From assembly GCF_036898095.1 (NCBI RefSeq), contig NC_090739.1, positions 59,858,301-59,922,300 of the forward strand: a stretch of DNA of 64,000 bases, in the 5' to 3' direction. The translations under genes and the position numbers were made by a program. Shown here piece by piece: positions 23,473 to 35,005 of the stretch. The first letter of the stretch is position 1. The number at the start of each line of letters is the position of its first letter. Source of the stretch: Palaemon carinicauda. Taxonomy: Eukaryota; Arthropoda; Malacostraca; Decapoda; Palaemonidae. A model generated the notes under the pieces. That model was given only the letters and a program-made list of their open reading frames with translations, ran no database searches and was not told the origin of the DNA.

Positions 23473-25301
23473 ATGAGTACTTGAGAGTCATTATATCATC
23501 TTAGATTAAAATTTAAGTAGCAACTTATGAAATATAAGATTCAATTTGGTTATGAGCTCAGGATAGGTGAGCTAGAAAAGAAGTAGTTAGACACATATTT
23601 GTTAGTCTCGTCCAGCCAATTGCCGCGACCTTATACTATAATTAATTCCTTAGAACCTGTAGGGTTCTAAAAACGGATTTTGAGCGAAGCGAAAAATCTA
23701 TTAGGCTTCCTCTGGGGAATTATTCATAGAGAGGTGCAAAGCTGAAATCATTCAGTTTATATAGAGAAAAGGGGGAAAATTAGAATAAAACCCCTTTTAC
23801 AGGTTCGGTCCCGGCAAGAGACTGCACAAGGAAGCACAGAATATGTTGGAAATGTTTTACTGTACAACAGTATACAATAGTCATTGTTCTATGGTATGAA
23901 ATACCAGAGGAGAACTGGCTAGTCTACACAGCTGCATGATAATGACTGCCGGCACGGGGCCGGCAGCCGGGAGGGGTAATTGTCCACTGTAAGCCGAGGC
24001 TAGAAGCGCCGGCAGACTGACGGCAGGTCGGAGGCCCGTCTAGCGAGGTGAACCCATCGATGACCACATACCAAGTGGCAGAGAGACAGGAAGACATTTT
24101 GGAAATAGCGGATCACCGGCAGGACGGCGGATCGCCAACAGGACGGCGGTCCGCCGGCAGGACGGTGGCCCCCGGCAGCCGGCAATGGTAGACCATCGCT
24201 GACATCATCCAATGAAGCAGGAAGGTTACCCAAGATGCCAGCGGCTAGTGCCGGCAAGTGGAGGCGACAGTGGACCGGCACCGAGATAGAAAGAGAAAAA
24301 GGTACGGAGGGAAGGGAAGGAAGGGTAATACCCAGTACCCAAACTAACCTTCCTCCGGAAGGAGTGTTCACATGAAAGGGGGGATACGCCTATCATCCGG
24401 CGGCAGAGAGCCAGCAGATGGCTATGTTGCCTGTGGAAGCCCAAGGGAGGGCAAGGAGGGAGGTCTTCCACCGGCAGGCCGACCACCGGCACTATCCCAT
24501 ATTTCAACTATGTTAGGGAAGTGTAGCAGAACGGACCATCTAGCAGAAGAACACAGCCAATCCCACAACTCGCCGGCAAGCGGAGGAGTTGTAGGACGGC
24601 GGACAGGGATGTGATGTCAAGCTAACACAAAGGGACAGAGTGGGGGGAGGAGGAAAGGGTCCTGAGAGGGAGTGATAAGAGGGTGGGGACATGCCCTTAC
24701 ACCCCCAAGAGAAGGGAACCTGTTTATAGGCGAGCCTATCTAGGGGGGAGAGAACGCTCTCCAACCTAGGGTAGGCTAGTTCAGCTTAGATACACCACTA
24801 GTGTCTTGTCCTAAACTATAAAGAAACAGAATCCCAATGACTGCCTAACCTAGGCTAGGAGAACCATTCTCCCAGACTAGGCAAGACAGGGGTAGGACAA
24901 GTTGCTAGGCTGCAGGGAGGAAGGGTCATGACCCAACCAAGTGCAGACTAGGGGGAAAGGCAGAGCCCTTCCACCTCCATCCTCCAGCTAGTACCAGAAG
25001 GAGAAAACGTTCTAAGGTGAGCTGGGGTGAACGACAAGTACTCTGGGGTTCTGTCCCAACTCGAGCCATGAACAATGGCGATGAGAAGGGAAGAACAATC
25101 CCAGCCTAACCTACCCGAATGCCATTCGAGGTAAGAGGGCTAGGATGTAGCCCAGGCTACTGCAGAGGGAGGAGATTACCTTAAATAAGGTAACTAGGGA
25201 AATAAGGAAGCATACAAGGGGCCCAACGTTAGGTTAGGGGTGAAAAAGTCTATGGTAAGACCACCCACGACCCCTTGTATGGTCCCTAGAAGGCGAAAAA
25301 A
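23473..25301 (-). other. Leader or intron of D4, proximal part
   Basis: Non-coding. Holds a GC-rich block (about 23950-24600) dense in GCCGGC and CCGGCAG motifs, then a purine-rich stretch with CCTAACC and CTAGGCTAGG words. At 23674-23702 there is an isolated 29-base copy of the element's own right end (CGGATTTTGAGCGAAGCGAA...). It is broken at GAAGGCGAAAAA by D5. Confidence 0.55.
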
Positions 25302-25757
25302 TGGATTTTGAGCGAAGCGAAAAATCTATTTTTGGGTGAGCTGGCCATGTCGTCCTGATGGAAGTTCCTATAGGGTAGCTTCCTTGGGTATATTACAACT
25401 ACGGCGATATTCCCAGAGAATTTACCTTAAGGTACCCAGAATTCTAACTCCTGGAGCGAATATCCCTAATAAAAGAACCAGGGATATCGCGAAATATCAG
25501 AGGACGTATTCTTGACATGCCACATGGCAATCTGCACCCCGAACAGAGATAACACTTCGAAGGGGTCAATTGGCAAGAAAACGAAAACGAGAAAGAAAAA
25601 GGAGAGCCGCTCGCAAGGCTCTCTCTTCTCCCGTTTCGTAAGCGTGCATTGCGCTGATCCTGGCGCCATCTGTATTCCTTGTAGCGATACACGAGGTGCT
25701 ACAGATACTGTATGTAGGGAGGGGACCTACAGCCCTTTCATAGAAAGGGAAGGGCGG
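25302..25757 (-). repeat. Right ITR of D5
   Basis: The outer end GGATTTTGAGCGAAGCGAAA is followed by a block that is the inverted copy of 42431-42844, including GGAGAGCCGCTCGCAAGGCT. The inner ~100 bp of this ITR is not found in D6 and marks a subfamily. Confidence 0.88.
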
Positions 25758-25854
25758 GTCCATCAGGACGACATGGCCATCTCACCCAAAAATAGATTTT
25801 TCGCTTCGCTCAAAATCCGTTTTTTGGGCTCAAGCTATGTTGTCCTGATGGAAG
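25758..25854 (-). repeat. ICR of D5
   Basis: CATCAGGACGACATGGCCAT...TTCGCTTCGCTCAAAATCCG joined to TTTTTTGGGCTCAAGC...TGTCCTGATGGAAG. The centre is perfectly complementary to a joint of the two D5 ends except for the terminal base at 25302. Confidence 0.88.
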
Positions 25855-26439
25855 TATACCAGAGCATTACTGTATCTGTGGATTCTCAAAACGTGCCGTA
25901 CTCCCCGGAGGTATTTCCCCGGTCCACTAGACCTAGAGACCTAAGATGTTACCGTCATACATCTTTTCAACTAACCATAAACCATGTTAGAGCTTCCTGC
26001 CCCCTACAGGGAAGAGTCCTACTAGACTCTGGAAAAGTCTCGAAGAGTACATATACCTATGTATGAATAACAGACAAGCCAATATAGTGGTCTCACCCTA
26101 TATCATGTAAAGCATAGTTTGTAAAGAACCACTGCGTCAATATGGAATATCGACCAGTTCTCCGTTCAATACTGTATTGGACAAAGGTTTATATCCGAGT
26201 AGGAGGAAACTTGTATATCCGCCACCGTCCCCTTAGGGCATGGAGTCCTCCCGCTAAGGGAAAGCATAAACCAATGCAAAAAACGCTTGCATAAAGGAAC
26301 AATCTATTAGAATTATCCCAGATAAATATACATAGTACGTAATGCTCAATTATTATCAATAAATTGACACAGGTGAAGGAGACGCAAGGTTCACAAGAAT
26401 TAGTTTATTGACAAACAATAAATAAAACAGGTTAACAAC

Positions 26440-26502
<63 letters not shown>

Positions 26503-26813
26503 AGAGGAGGATAACCAAAAAATAAGCATAAGCATGATAGTAAACAGAAACTTGTTTATCTGAAAGAAAAACATTAGCGCCACTTTCAACATACCGAGGT
26601 ATCAAAATTGTAAAAGTCTGTATTACTAATCAGTCACATTAGCGTTGGAAACGCTCGGCACACATGTCTGCACTTATGCTAAGTTCACCTTTGAAAGTGG
26701 AACAGTCAACGTGGGCAACCCCGTGCCCCCACACTTAGTTTGTAGAACAGATTGTAACTACACACTCACCCCGGAATTAATCGTCCCAATTAAATCCACT
26801 GTTCCTCGCAGAG
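25855..26813 (-). other. 3' UTR of D5
   Basis: Non-coding; longer than in other copies because of a TA microsatellite and flanking A/T-rich sequence. No reliable ORF. Confidence 0.6.
26443..26502. repeat. (TA)n microsatellite in D5 3' UTR
   Basis: About 60 bp of TA repeats with one TG interruption. Confidence 0.93.
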
Positions 26814-28698
26814 TTAAACAGCAGGGTTAACGACACAACCCACTGCTACCACAGACCTCTTTAGTTGCTCCACTTGCTTCGCATAGTGATGAAAGAACAC
26901 TCTGGAAGACTTCCAGCCAGTGTATGAACGAAGATGTTCAAAATCCATACAATTAAAGAAATTTAAGGATGAGGCAACTTTCCTCGCATCGTGACCTGCG
27001 GGTGTACTGTCAGGATCCGCTCTGCGAATAAAATATGTGATTTTCGCCCTGAGTTGTTTCAGTGATAAATTTGAGCCTGATGTTTCTCCCCTGAATAGTT
27101 GACCACCCCTGAAGTCTGAAGTTCTACGAAGATAGACCTTTAGGCATTCTACTGGACATAGAGATGCATCTTCTTTCAGAGGGCAGATTCTCCAGGGACC
27201 CCACCTGTTGGTGGGTAACTCGTTCTTGGCGAGAAACGTAGGATCCGGAAACAGGTTCAGCTCTCCCCCATCCAAGAACTGAACTGCACCTTTCTCTCTC
27301 GAGAGGGTTACAATCTCACTAACCCTGGCCCCGGATGCGAGTGCAAATAGGAAAATAACATTTTGGGCAAATCCTTTACGCACACTCCTCATTGTTCAAC
27401 AGTGAAGCGAAATGAAGAACTTTATCTAAAGACCATGAAATGGGCTTTGGAGGTGCTGAAGGTCTGAGCCTAGCACAGGCTTTCGGAATTTTATTAAAAA
27501 TCTCGTTAGCGAGGTCGACCTGGAAGGCATATAAAATGGGTCTTGTCAAAGCAGATTTACACGTTGAAATCGTGTTAGCTGCTAATCCTTGACCATGGAG
27601 GTGGATGAAGAAAGATAAGCAGAGGTCCGTCGAGATCTCTTGCGGATTCTTCGCCTTGACAAAGGCCACCCATTTTCTCCAAGATGACTCATCTTGCCTT
27701 CTAGTAGATTTGCACTTATATTCCTCTAGGAAGTCTATACTGTCTTTCGAAATCCCGAAACGCTTTCTCACCGCTAGGGAGAGAAAATCATGAGCTGCTG
27801 GGTCCGGGTTTTCTGTAATGAAGCGCAGACAGTCGACTTCTGAACTCGCTGGGTCAGAACTGGATCTGGTAACGGTAGAAACTTCAGCCGTAGTTCCAAT
27901 GCCAGAGGGAACCACACGCTGTTCGGCCACATGTGAGCCACTATTGCCGCTACTCCCTTGAAGGATCTCAGTTTGTTGAGGACCCTCAACAGAAGGTTGT
28001 GAGGAGGGAACAGGTAAATCCTGGACCATCTGTTCCAGTCGAGGGACATCGCGTCCACTGCTTCCGCCAAGGGGTCCTCGTACGGGAACACGTAAAGGGG
28101 TAACTTCTTGTTGTCTTTCGTCGCAAAGAGGTCTATCTGCAGTTCTGGGACTTGACTCAAGATGAAGGAGAATGATCCTGCGTCTAGGGACCATTCCGAC
28201 TCTATCGGTGTGAACCTGGATAGAGCGTCCGCTGTCACATTGCGGACTCCTTGAAGGTGAACTGCCGACAGGTACCACTTCTTCTTTTCCGCCAGTCGAA
28301 AGATGGCCAACATCACCTGGTTGAGAGGTGGTGACCTCGATCCTTGTCGATTCAAGCATCTCACAATCACCTCGCTGTCCAGCACCAACTTTATGTGGGT
28401 CGAGCGACGCGGGGAGACTTTCTTCAAGGTAAGGAGTACTGCCATAGCCTCCAGAAAGTTTATGTGAAATGTCTTGAATAGATTGGACCAAGTCCCTTGG
28501 GCCTTCTTCCGATGAGAATGACCTCCCCACCCCTCCTTCGAGGCGTCTGTGTGAATAGTCAACGAGGGGGGGGGTAGCTGAAGAAGTACCGACTTCTTTA
28601 GTTGCCTGGCTTGGGACCAAGGCCTGAGAAGAGTACGTACACGAAGCGGAACTGGTCTTCTCAGATCTCTTCGCGTGTTTGATGCATAATTTCTCCAA
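26814..28698 (-). pseudogene. Tyrosine recombinase of D5 (one frameshift)
   Basis: The recombinase core begins near 27800 (HDFLSLAVRKRFGISKDSID) and reads to a frameshift near 27380, between LNNEECA and QNVIFLFALASGARVSEIV. The second half carries Arg, GHDARKVASS (H-x-x-R) and FFHHYAKQVEQ (Tyr), ending at TAA 26814. The same frame is open upstream to 28698 across the pol coding region, giving a Ser/Arg/Pro-rich overprinted stretch without known domain. Confidence 0.85.
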
Positions 28699-29942
28699 AC
28701 TCCGGTTGCATCCTTTAGCTGTGCTCTTAGCACCGGGTCTGTTACTGAAGCAAACTGGAGAGAACCCAGCACTCTCTCCTGTTCGCGTCTTGATATCCTT
28801 TCAGAATCCAGAAGTCTCTCGACAGAGCCAGCTATCTCCTTCCTCTTCTTCGCCGGGATGGAGAATCGGTGTGACACTAGGTCCCAGTGGATTCCCAACC
28901 ACTGGAATTTTTGAGATGGAGAAAGTCGAGACTTTTTTCTGTTGATCTTGAAGCCTAGATACTCTAGGAACTGGATCACCTGCAGAGAAGCTTGCAAGCA
29001 TTCCGTCTTGGATGCTGCCCACACCAGCCAGTCGTCCAGGTAGGCTACCACCTGGATTCCCTTTAGGCGTAATTGTTTGAGAGCTACACTCGCAAGCTTC
29101 GTGAAGATCCTTGGGGCTATGTTTAGCCCGAATGGCATAGCTTTGAAGGCATAGAGTCTTCGATGTAGCTTGAACCCTAGGTAGGGGGAGAGACGGCGAT
29201 TGATTGGAACATGCCAATAGGCGTCTGACAAATCTTTGGAGACGGTAAATGCCCTCTTGGGCAGTAAGGTCCTTATGTGTTGCAGTGTTAGCATCTTGAA
29301 CTTGCAGTTCACTATGAACTTGTTAAGTGGTGACAAGTCCAGAATGACTCTGAGTTTTTCTGAGACCTTCTTGGGAACTCAAAACAGCCTCCCTTGGAAT
29401 TTGATGGACTTTACCCTTCGGATCACTTTTTTCTCCAACAGTTCTTGAATGTACTCCTCCAGAACAGGGGTGGAGTGTTGGAAAAATCGAGGGCACGGGG
29501 GTGGAGTGCTGTACCAGCTCCAACCCAGTCCATTCTTGAGTAGGCTGTGGGCCCAGGGATCAAAGGTCCACCGATCCCGAAAATTCTGAAGTCTCCCTCC
29601 TACTGGTATCACCTCACTTTGACTGCTGTCCTGAGGTCTTGCCTCCCTGACCGCGACCACCCCTGAATCCCCTCCCCCTTGAGGGGCGCCTAGACGAGCC
29701 TCTGGCTGCTCCTCTAGGCTTTGCTCGAAAGGTAGTTGACTGTCCTTCGAACGTTGGGTTAAATACCGGGGACTGCGTCGACACGGCTTGGGGTACCCAC
29801 TGGAATGTGGTCGGGGTTTGTGCCACCATCTGGGGCACTGAAGGCATAGGCAATTGCTGTTGCTGTTGCTGTCTGAATGGCTTGGCTGGCCGAGAGGGTA
29901 GCCTAGTCTTCTTAGTCTTCCTCTTTGGTTGGGGACCCTCAT
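27774..29942 (-). pseudogene. DIRS pol (RT-RNase H) of D5, one nonsense codon
   Basis: RT, RNase H and the C-terminal region form one frame except for TGA at 29379-29381, where relatives have TGT (Cys of GRLFCVPKK). Motifs: SKDLSDAYWHVPINRR, AYLDDWLVWAAS (YLDD intact), IHTDASKEGWGGHS (Asp), LEAMAVLLTLKK (Glu), LDSEVIVRCLNRQGSRS (Asp), LQGVRNVTADALSR (Asp). The end region (QIDLFATKDNKKLPLYVFPY ... IYLFPPHNLLLRVLNKL) occupies the place of the DIRS methyltransferase domain. It ends at LMIFSP, overlapping YR by about 25 bp in another frame. Confidence 0.9.
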
Positions 29943-31568
29943 CCGGGGAAGACTTTCTCTTGAGAGATAAGCCCCACTTCTGGAGAAGGTTTCTATTCTC
30001 CGTGGCGGCCTTATCTACAACCTCCTTGACCGATTCGCTAGGGAAAAGGTCTTTGCCCCAAATGTTGAAGGAGATTAGTTTCCTTGGCTCGTGCCTCACC
30101 GCAGCCGAGGCGAACACGAACTCCCTACAAGCTCTCCTCGCCTTGACGAAGCTGTAAAGGTCCTTCGTCACTGTGGCCAGATGAATCTTAGCCACTACCA
30201 TGAACATCTCATGAACCTTGGGGTCGCTTGCCATTGTCTCAAGAGTGGTTTGAAGAGACATTGAGGCAGCCAGTCTTTCTTTCGTCTCGAGCTCCCTTCG
30301 CAAAAGAAAGTCAGACAGCTTGTGGAGGTTCTCACCGAACTGACGTCCGGCAATGTCAGCCTCCAACTTCCTGACTGAGAAGGTCAGATGGACGTCCTTC
30401 CAGTCCTTGTGGTCCAAGGGTAGGGTCAGAGACAAAGGTTTACACTCCTCCAAGGAGGGGCATGGCTTGCCAGCCTCGACTGCTTTTAGCACAGCCGCAA
30501 ACCCTTTCTGCATAAAGGGGAAGGCTCTAGCAGGAGAGGACACAAAGGAAGGGTGCTTCTTACTCAAAGCAGGAACCTTTGAGTTTGTGAAGCCCCTCTC
30601 TTTCATCGAGCACGATAGCAAAGCTTGAGCCTTAGCATGGTCCATAACTATGACCTCTTTCGGCTCTGTCTCCTCCTTTGAAGCTGGTTCCTTCCTCAGA
30701 CGGACATAGCAGTCCGGATACGACCCCTTGCTGGGCCAGAATTCCACCTCCTCAAGGGGAACTGAGCCCAACTTCTCCGACATGACGATCTTTCCAGTCG
30801 TCATCGGCATGTGCTCAGCATACCTCCAAGGGTTAGCATCAGAGCACAAGGGAAGGTCTTTCACGCTGAGCCTCTTCTGGGGCCCACGTGATGCTGCAAT
30901 TCTCCGCATCTCCAGCTCCATTGCAGCCGCCTTCTCATTATTCTCCCTCTGCATCTGTTGGATCATTCCAACGTGGAGGAAAGGGTCTTTCCCAGCTCTT
31001 CTGGGAGAGCGGACAATGTTGAGGGAATAGGTTCAGAGGCCTGAACCAGAGTAGCCGACATCTCGTCGGCCTCTTCCTCTTCAATGTCTGGAGCCTGATC
31101 TTCATCCTGGTCTTCTGCCAGAAGGTCCTCTTCCAGACGCTCGGACACCTCCGACACCCTGTCGTCCAACTGGATGTCCTGCAGGGCGACCGCGACTTCA
31201 GCATCCACAGGGATCTGAACTACCGGTATCTTCACTTGAGGCTGGGGAATCACTGCCTAAGCTGACGCTCTGGGGAAAAGGTAAGCCCTCATCTTCTCAC
31301 TTGGAAGATAGGGCCCAGAGGTGTTCTTCTGGAAACCCCTTACCCAGGCACGAAGCTTTTCCCTTGCTACATCCCTTGACTCCGCCGTCCTAGGGGAGTC
31401 AAAAGCCTCAGCAATCAGGTTTGTGCACACAGTACATACCTGCGGGTCCCAATATCGGAGATCACCTTTGGAGACAGGGCATGCTGCGTGCCTCCTACAC
31501 AAATCATGTCCGCAGAAGTTCTTGCTGCGGACGTTGCAGAAGACGCTTCCACACTTCGGATGGGCCTC
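29614..31568 (-). pseudogene. DIRS gag-like ORF of D5
   Basis: The exon starts at 31568 after the splice acceptor (EAHPKCGSVFC, no ATG). The zinc motif is complete: C-x4-C, GHDLCRRHAAC and CTVC. A stop (TAG) lies at 31257-31259 and a frameshift near 30965. It is then open to TGA at 29614. Conserved blocks: NPWRYAEHMPMTTGKI, YPDCYVRLRKEPASKEE, KDWKDVHLTFSVRKLE, ADIAGRQFGENL, ARRACREFVFASAAVRHEPR and NIWGKDLFP. The C-terminus is Gln-rich and then RG-rich. Confidence 0.87.
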
Positions 31569-31586
31569 CTGTAAAGAGAAGAAATT
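31569..31586 (-). promoter_or_regulatory. Predicted 3' splice site before D5 gag
   Basis: On the - strand, AAATTTCTTCTCTTTACAG is followed by GAGGCCCATCCGAAG. No ATG lies between the AG and the zinc-binding motif. Confidence 0.6.
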
Positions 31587-33650
31587 TCCATGAGTATCAA
31601 GTGAACTACGTATCACTGGATATACATAGCTTCATAATTAAACGGAAAGGAAAGACACACACTTGTGTTTCCCGCACAGTCAATTGCTGCAACCTTCCAG
31701 ATAATAAAATCGTATGGTTAATCTATCTTAGAGCAACCAATGAAAAATTTCCAGAGGAAACAGGTGTAGCTCACACCTAAAGGATGATTTTAAAATACCG
31801 GATAGTAGACAAAAAAAGAACTCACTTTCTTTATCTGTAAGGCAACACCAAGGGGCTGTGCAAGATAACACAGGAGTGTTAGAAAACACAGTGCTGTAAC
31901 AATACTATACTATAGTTTTCTCCCTACAGTATATACTATACTGAAGAATACTGGTTACAGTATAGAAGGTAATGTGCCGGCCGGCACACATCTTAACTAG
32001 ATCTAAAGTATACTACTTAAGAGCTATAAGGCGGCAGAACGCTGGTTCAAATGCATGTGCCGGCCGGCACCTGCAAGTGCCGGCCGGCACCTACAAGTGC
32101 CGGCCGGCAATACTGCCGGCCAGCAACTACACAAGGTAGCACCCGGCTGCCGGCCACCACTCGTAGCGACCGGAAGACAATGGCGTGATAATAGCCGGCC
32201 GGCAAAGGTATACAACCGATGCCGGCCGGCAGCAAAAGAACCAGAGAACTCCGACTGCCCGGCTGCCGGCCACTTAGGCCGGCAGCCGGCTAGGGTACAA
32301 CACTAGAAGAAAACAGAATGGATGCCGGGATAAGAGACTGTACTACCTCATAGCCCGGCAACCCGAAAGAGTGCACATAAGGAAGGGGAGAATATAATTT
32401 CAGGCTTCCTGACCAATGCCATCTGGCTCTACAGACAAACATGGATGAGGGACCAAGAGAGGTCCGGGGAGCACTCAAAGCAGAAGACCTTTGCCGGCCG
32501 GCAAGGGACTAAGTCAACTCCACATCCTAACCTATGCTAGGTACGGATGTAGAATGACGGACAGTAATGTAATGGCTAGGCCATTACAGAGGAAAGAGGG
32601 GGAAAGGACGAAGAGGGTCCTACCAACCTTGCTTTAGTAATGAATCACCCGCAGCCAAGAAAACTCATCTTAGCCTAAGGGAGATCCGAGGAGGGAGGCC
32701 AGCAATACTTGCCAACCCCCGCAGGACCAAAGCAAGGAAGGTGTTGCTATTCCCAGAAAAAGGATCCTATCCTCGACACCGAGAACAGCAACACTGGACT
32801 AGTCTGCTAGATCACAAGAAGAAGGAATCATCTAGTACAGAAACCTTCGAAAGTGACCTAAGGAGGCTAAGCCTCCTATGTCTGTGTCAGTCTAGCAAGG
32901 GAGTCTCAACCACAAGCCAGACCTAACACACTCAGACTAGAACTCTGATGTTCTGCCCCCTCTCTGAAACCAGACTTACTGGAAACAGGAAGGAACAGCA
33001 ACACCCTAATACAGTTGTATCGAAAATTAATTCAGATACACCACTAGGGTTAAGCCCAAGGCTTAAACAGAGGGAAAGGGATTGCACACCTTCTCCGAAG
33101 AGAAGAGAGAAACCGGGGAGAGTGAGAAAGTATACTAAGGCCCCATAGGCAACTTAGCCTAGGCGCCAAGAGAATCGATTACCTAAATCACCGAAACTCA
33201 CTCGTATACTATCTTGGAAGAAATCAATATAATCTTAAATGTATAAAACTGCCTAAAGCTTCAATAAAATTTTTAAAACGCTCGGAAATCTAAATATCAT
33301 GCAGAAAAGTACTAGGGCCAAACGACTAGGCTACACGGTCTAGCGTAGGCCAGAATCGGCGAATCCTTCGCCAAGATAAACAATACTAAAAGCATCATAT
33401 AAAGAAATCCTAAGTAATGCTAAACAGCTAAAATTATTAAAGCGAAACAGCCGGGAACGTCGCTCTGGCTAACTAAATAACTCATACCTAGCGAGCGACA
33501 GCGTCCAGGACGCCTCCAGTAGGCAACAGCTCTTGTAACAAAGATATTTCTATTAATCACTTTGAAAATTACCAAGAGCCTACATTTATACATAAAAGAA
33601 ATAATACTCAACTTATCAGAAGCAGGAGAAGTTGGAGAAAGCATAATTAA
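31587..33650 (-). other. Leader or intron of D5, proximal part
   Basis: Non-coding. At 32057-32110 three units of exactly 20 bp each contain the 14-base perfect palindrome GTGCCGGCCGGCAC or a one-sided variant. Further GCCGGCCGGC palindromes lie near 31976, 32192, 32220 and 32490. The region ends in AAGCATAATTAA against the CGGATTTTG right end of D6. Confidence 0.6.
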
Positions 33651-34111
33651 CGGATTTTGAGCGAAGCGAAAAATCTATTTTTGGGTGAGATAGCCATGGC
33701 GTCCTGATGGAAGGTTCCTTTTTGGTAGCTTCCTTGGGTATAAGACTACTAAGATATTCCCAGAGAATTTAACCACAGGTTATCACAGAATTCTAACTTC
33801 TGGAGCGAGTATCTCAAAGGTTTCCCTTTAAGACATCGTAATACAACAGGGGACGCGCATGTCTGAACGCGCCACATAGCTATCTTCACCCCGAACAGAG
33901 TTAATGCTTCGGTGTGAAAGGATTGAGAATAGCTGGGAGCCGTTCCACAGCTAATCTCACTCGTGGCTACTACTGATACTCGAGACGTAAACAAACGGAC
34001 GCCATTGCTCTAATGACGTCACGCCCGTCTTCATCCTGAAGCCAGTTGCTGCCCATCACCATGATACAGTAGCACAGGGTGGGAACAAAACTGGACGAAG
34101 TAGTAGGGAGG
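33651..34111 (-). repeat. Right ITR of D6
   Basis: Begins CGGATTTTGAGCGAAGCGAA and is followed from about 33712 by a nearly exact inverted copy of 42066-42415, including GGTTATCACAGAATTCTAAC and GAGACGTAAACAAACGGACG. Confidence 0.92.
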
Positions 34112-34208
34112 GTCCATCAGGACGCCATGGCTATCTCACCCAAAAATAGATTTTTCGCCTCGCTCAAAATCCGTTTTTTGGGCTCAAGCCATGGCGTCCT
34201 GATGGAAG
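34112..34208 (-). repeat. ICR of D6
   Basis: The complement of the outer right end (one mismatch: CGCCTCGCTC here for CGCTTCGCTC) is fused to the outer left end TTTTTTGGGCTCAAGCCATG. It can pair with both ends of the element at once, as in the DIRS1 circularisation model. Confidence 0.9.
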
Positions 34209-35005
34209 AGTACCAGAGAATCAATGTATCGTGGTAGATTTTCCCCTAGTATTAAGTGCCTAGGCATTGACAAAACAGCAAAGTAATCTTAGATAAAGAA
34301 CCATAGGGACGAAGTATCCTGCCCCCCTTGGCAGTGAAGTTCCCATGGGCTATGCCGACGTCAAAGTGGTATTGAAGGGCTATTCATCCTGAGAGAAGAA
34401 CTTGAAGAACTTAGAGATGAAGCTGAATGTTTGGTATTTGTATAGGAACATTCTGAAATTAGACCAGTGGTGGTTGGACACTGTGTATAGAGTTCATCTC
34501 TTGGGTATCAGAAGTAAGTATTCGTGTAGGAACCTTACTTAGTCAGGGTGAATATAATTTAGGATTAGACATCTTAAATTCTTCATAACCATAAGAAAGG
34601 AGGAATAAATAAAACTATGACAGGTATGTATTTCATAGTAAGTAGGAGCTGATAGAGACGCACAAGTAATAAAATAGAAATTTTATTTCACAAATGCAGA
34701 AATTAAATAATTTACAGCAAAAAGTAAAGTTCATTTACAGTAATAATAATGTACATAGGAATAAAGGCTTGCTCTTGAATCTGAAAAGGAATTTCAGGAT
34801 ATTAGTAGGTACTCGTTCTCGAGGAACGCAAGTCTTAAATTAAAACACATCATGCTCAAGGCATGCGGCACTTGTGTGACACTATGACATTTCACCTGGG
34901 ATAAGAACAGTTAAAAAAGCACTAAGTGTTTTTCGACATCACTATGAATCGCTCGAGGGTCAACATAGGCACCCGAAGAGTTAGAGTCCCAAGTAACTCA
35001 CTGTT
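34209..35005 (-). other. 3' UTR of D6
   Basis: Non-coding, 797 bp. A possible polyadenylation signal on the - strand (AATAAAATTTC, near 34675-34690) is present in A/T-rich surroundings. Confidence 0.6.

Larger units (their letters stand above)
17362..25301 (-). mobile_element. DIRS-type YR retrotransposon D4, main part
   Basis: A - strand element whose right end (CGGATTTTGAGCG) is at 17362 and whose leader is interrupted at 25301 by D5. It resumes at 42845 and ends at 43732, giving 8828 bp of its own sequence. The two halves are matched by the ITR (shared CCTTCAGTAGCTTCCTGAGG at 17429 and, inverted, near 43680) and by D7, where the interrupted leader is continuous (GAAGGCGAAAA followed by TGTGCAA). 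Confidence 0.88.
25302..33650 (-). mobile_element. DIRS-type YR retrotransposon D5, main part
   Basis: A - strand element inserted in the D4 leader. Its right end is at 25302; it is interrupted at 33650 by D6 and resumes at 42431 to its left end at 42844, total 8763 bp. Pairing is shown by the unique ITR text CTATAGGGTAGCTTCCTTGG (near 25367) and its inverse near 42790, and by the shared block with GAACCAGGGATATCGCGAAA. Confidence 0.88.

Noticed and set aside
24000..24371. Pro/Leu/Cys-rich ORFs in the GC-rich leaders (also near 40350-40898 and 58323-58769)
   Set aside because: They follow the CCGGC repeats, are not conserved between copies at the protein level, and lie in the putative intron.
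26356..26592. Hydrophobic 78-codon ORF on the - strand that looks like a membrane protein
   Set aside because: Most of it is the (TA)n repeat in the D5 3' UTR; the hydrophobicity comes from A/T-rich codons.
33651..34208. A stand-alone 0.5-kb foldback or MITE element repeated at each DIRS boundary
   Set aside because: Its interior is the inverted copy of the same element's left end, and one copy belongs to each DIRS right end. It is the right ITR plus ICR and not a separate mobile element.
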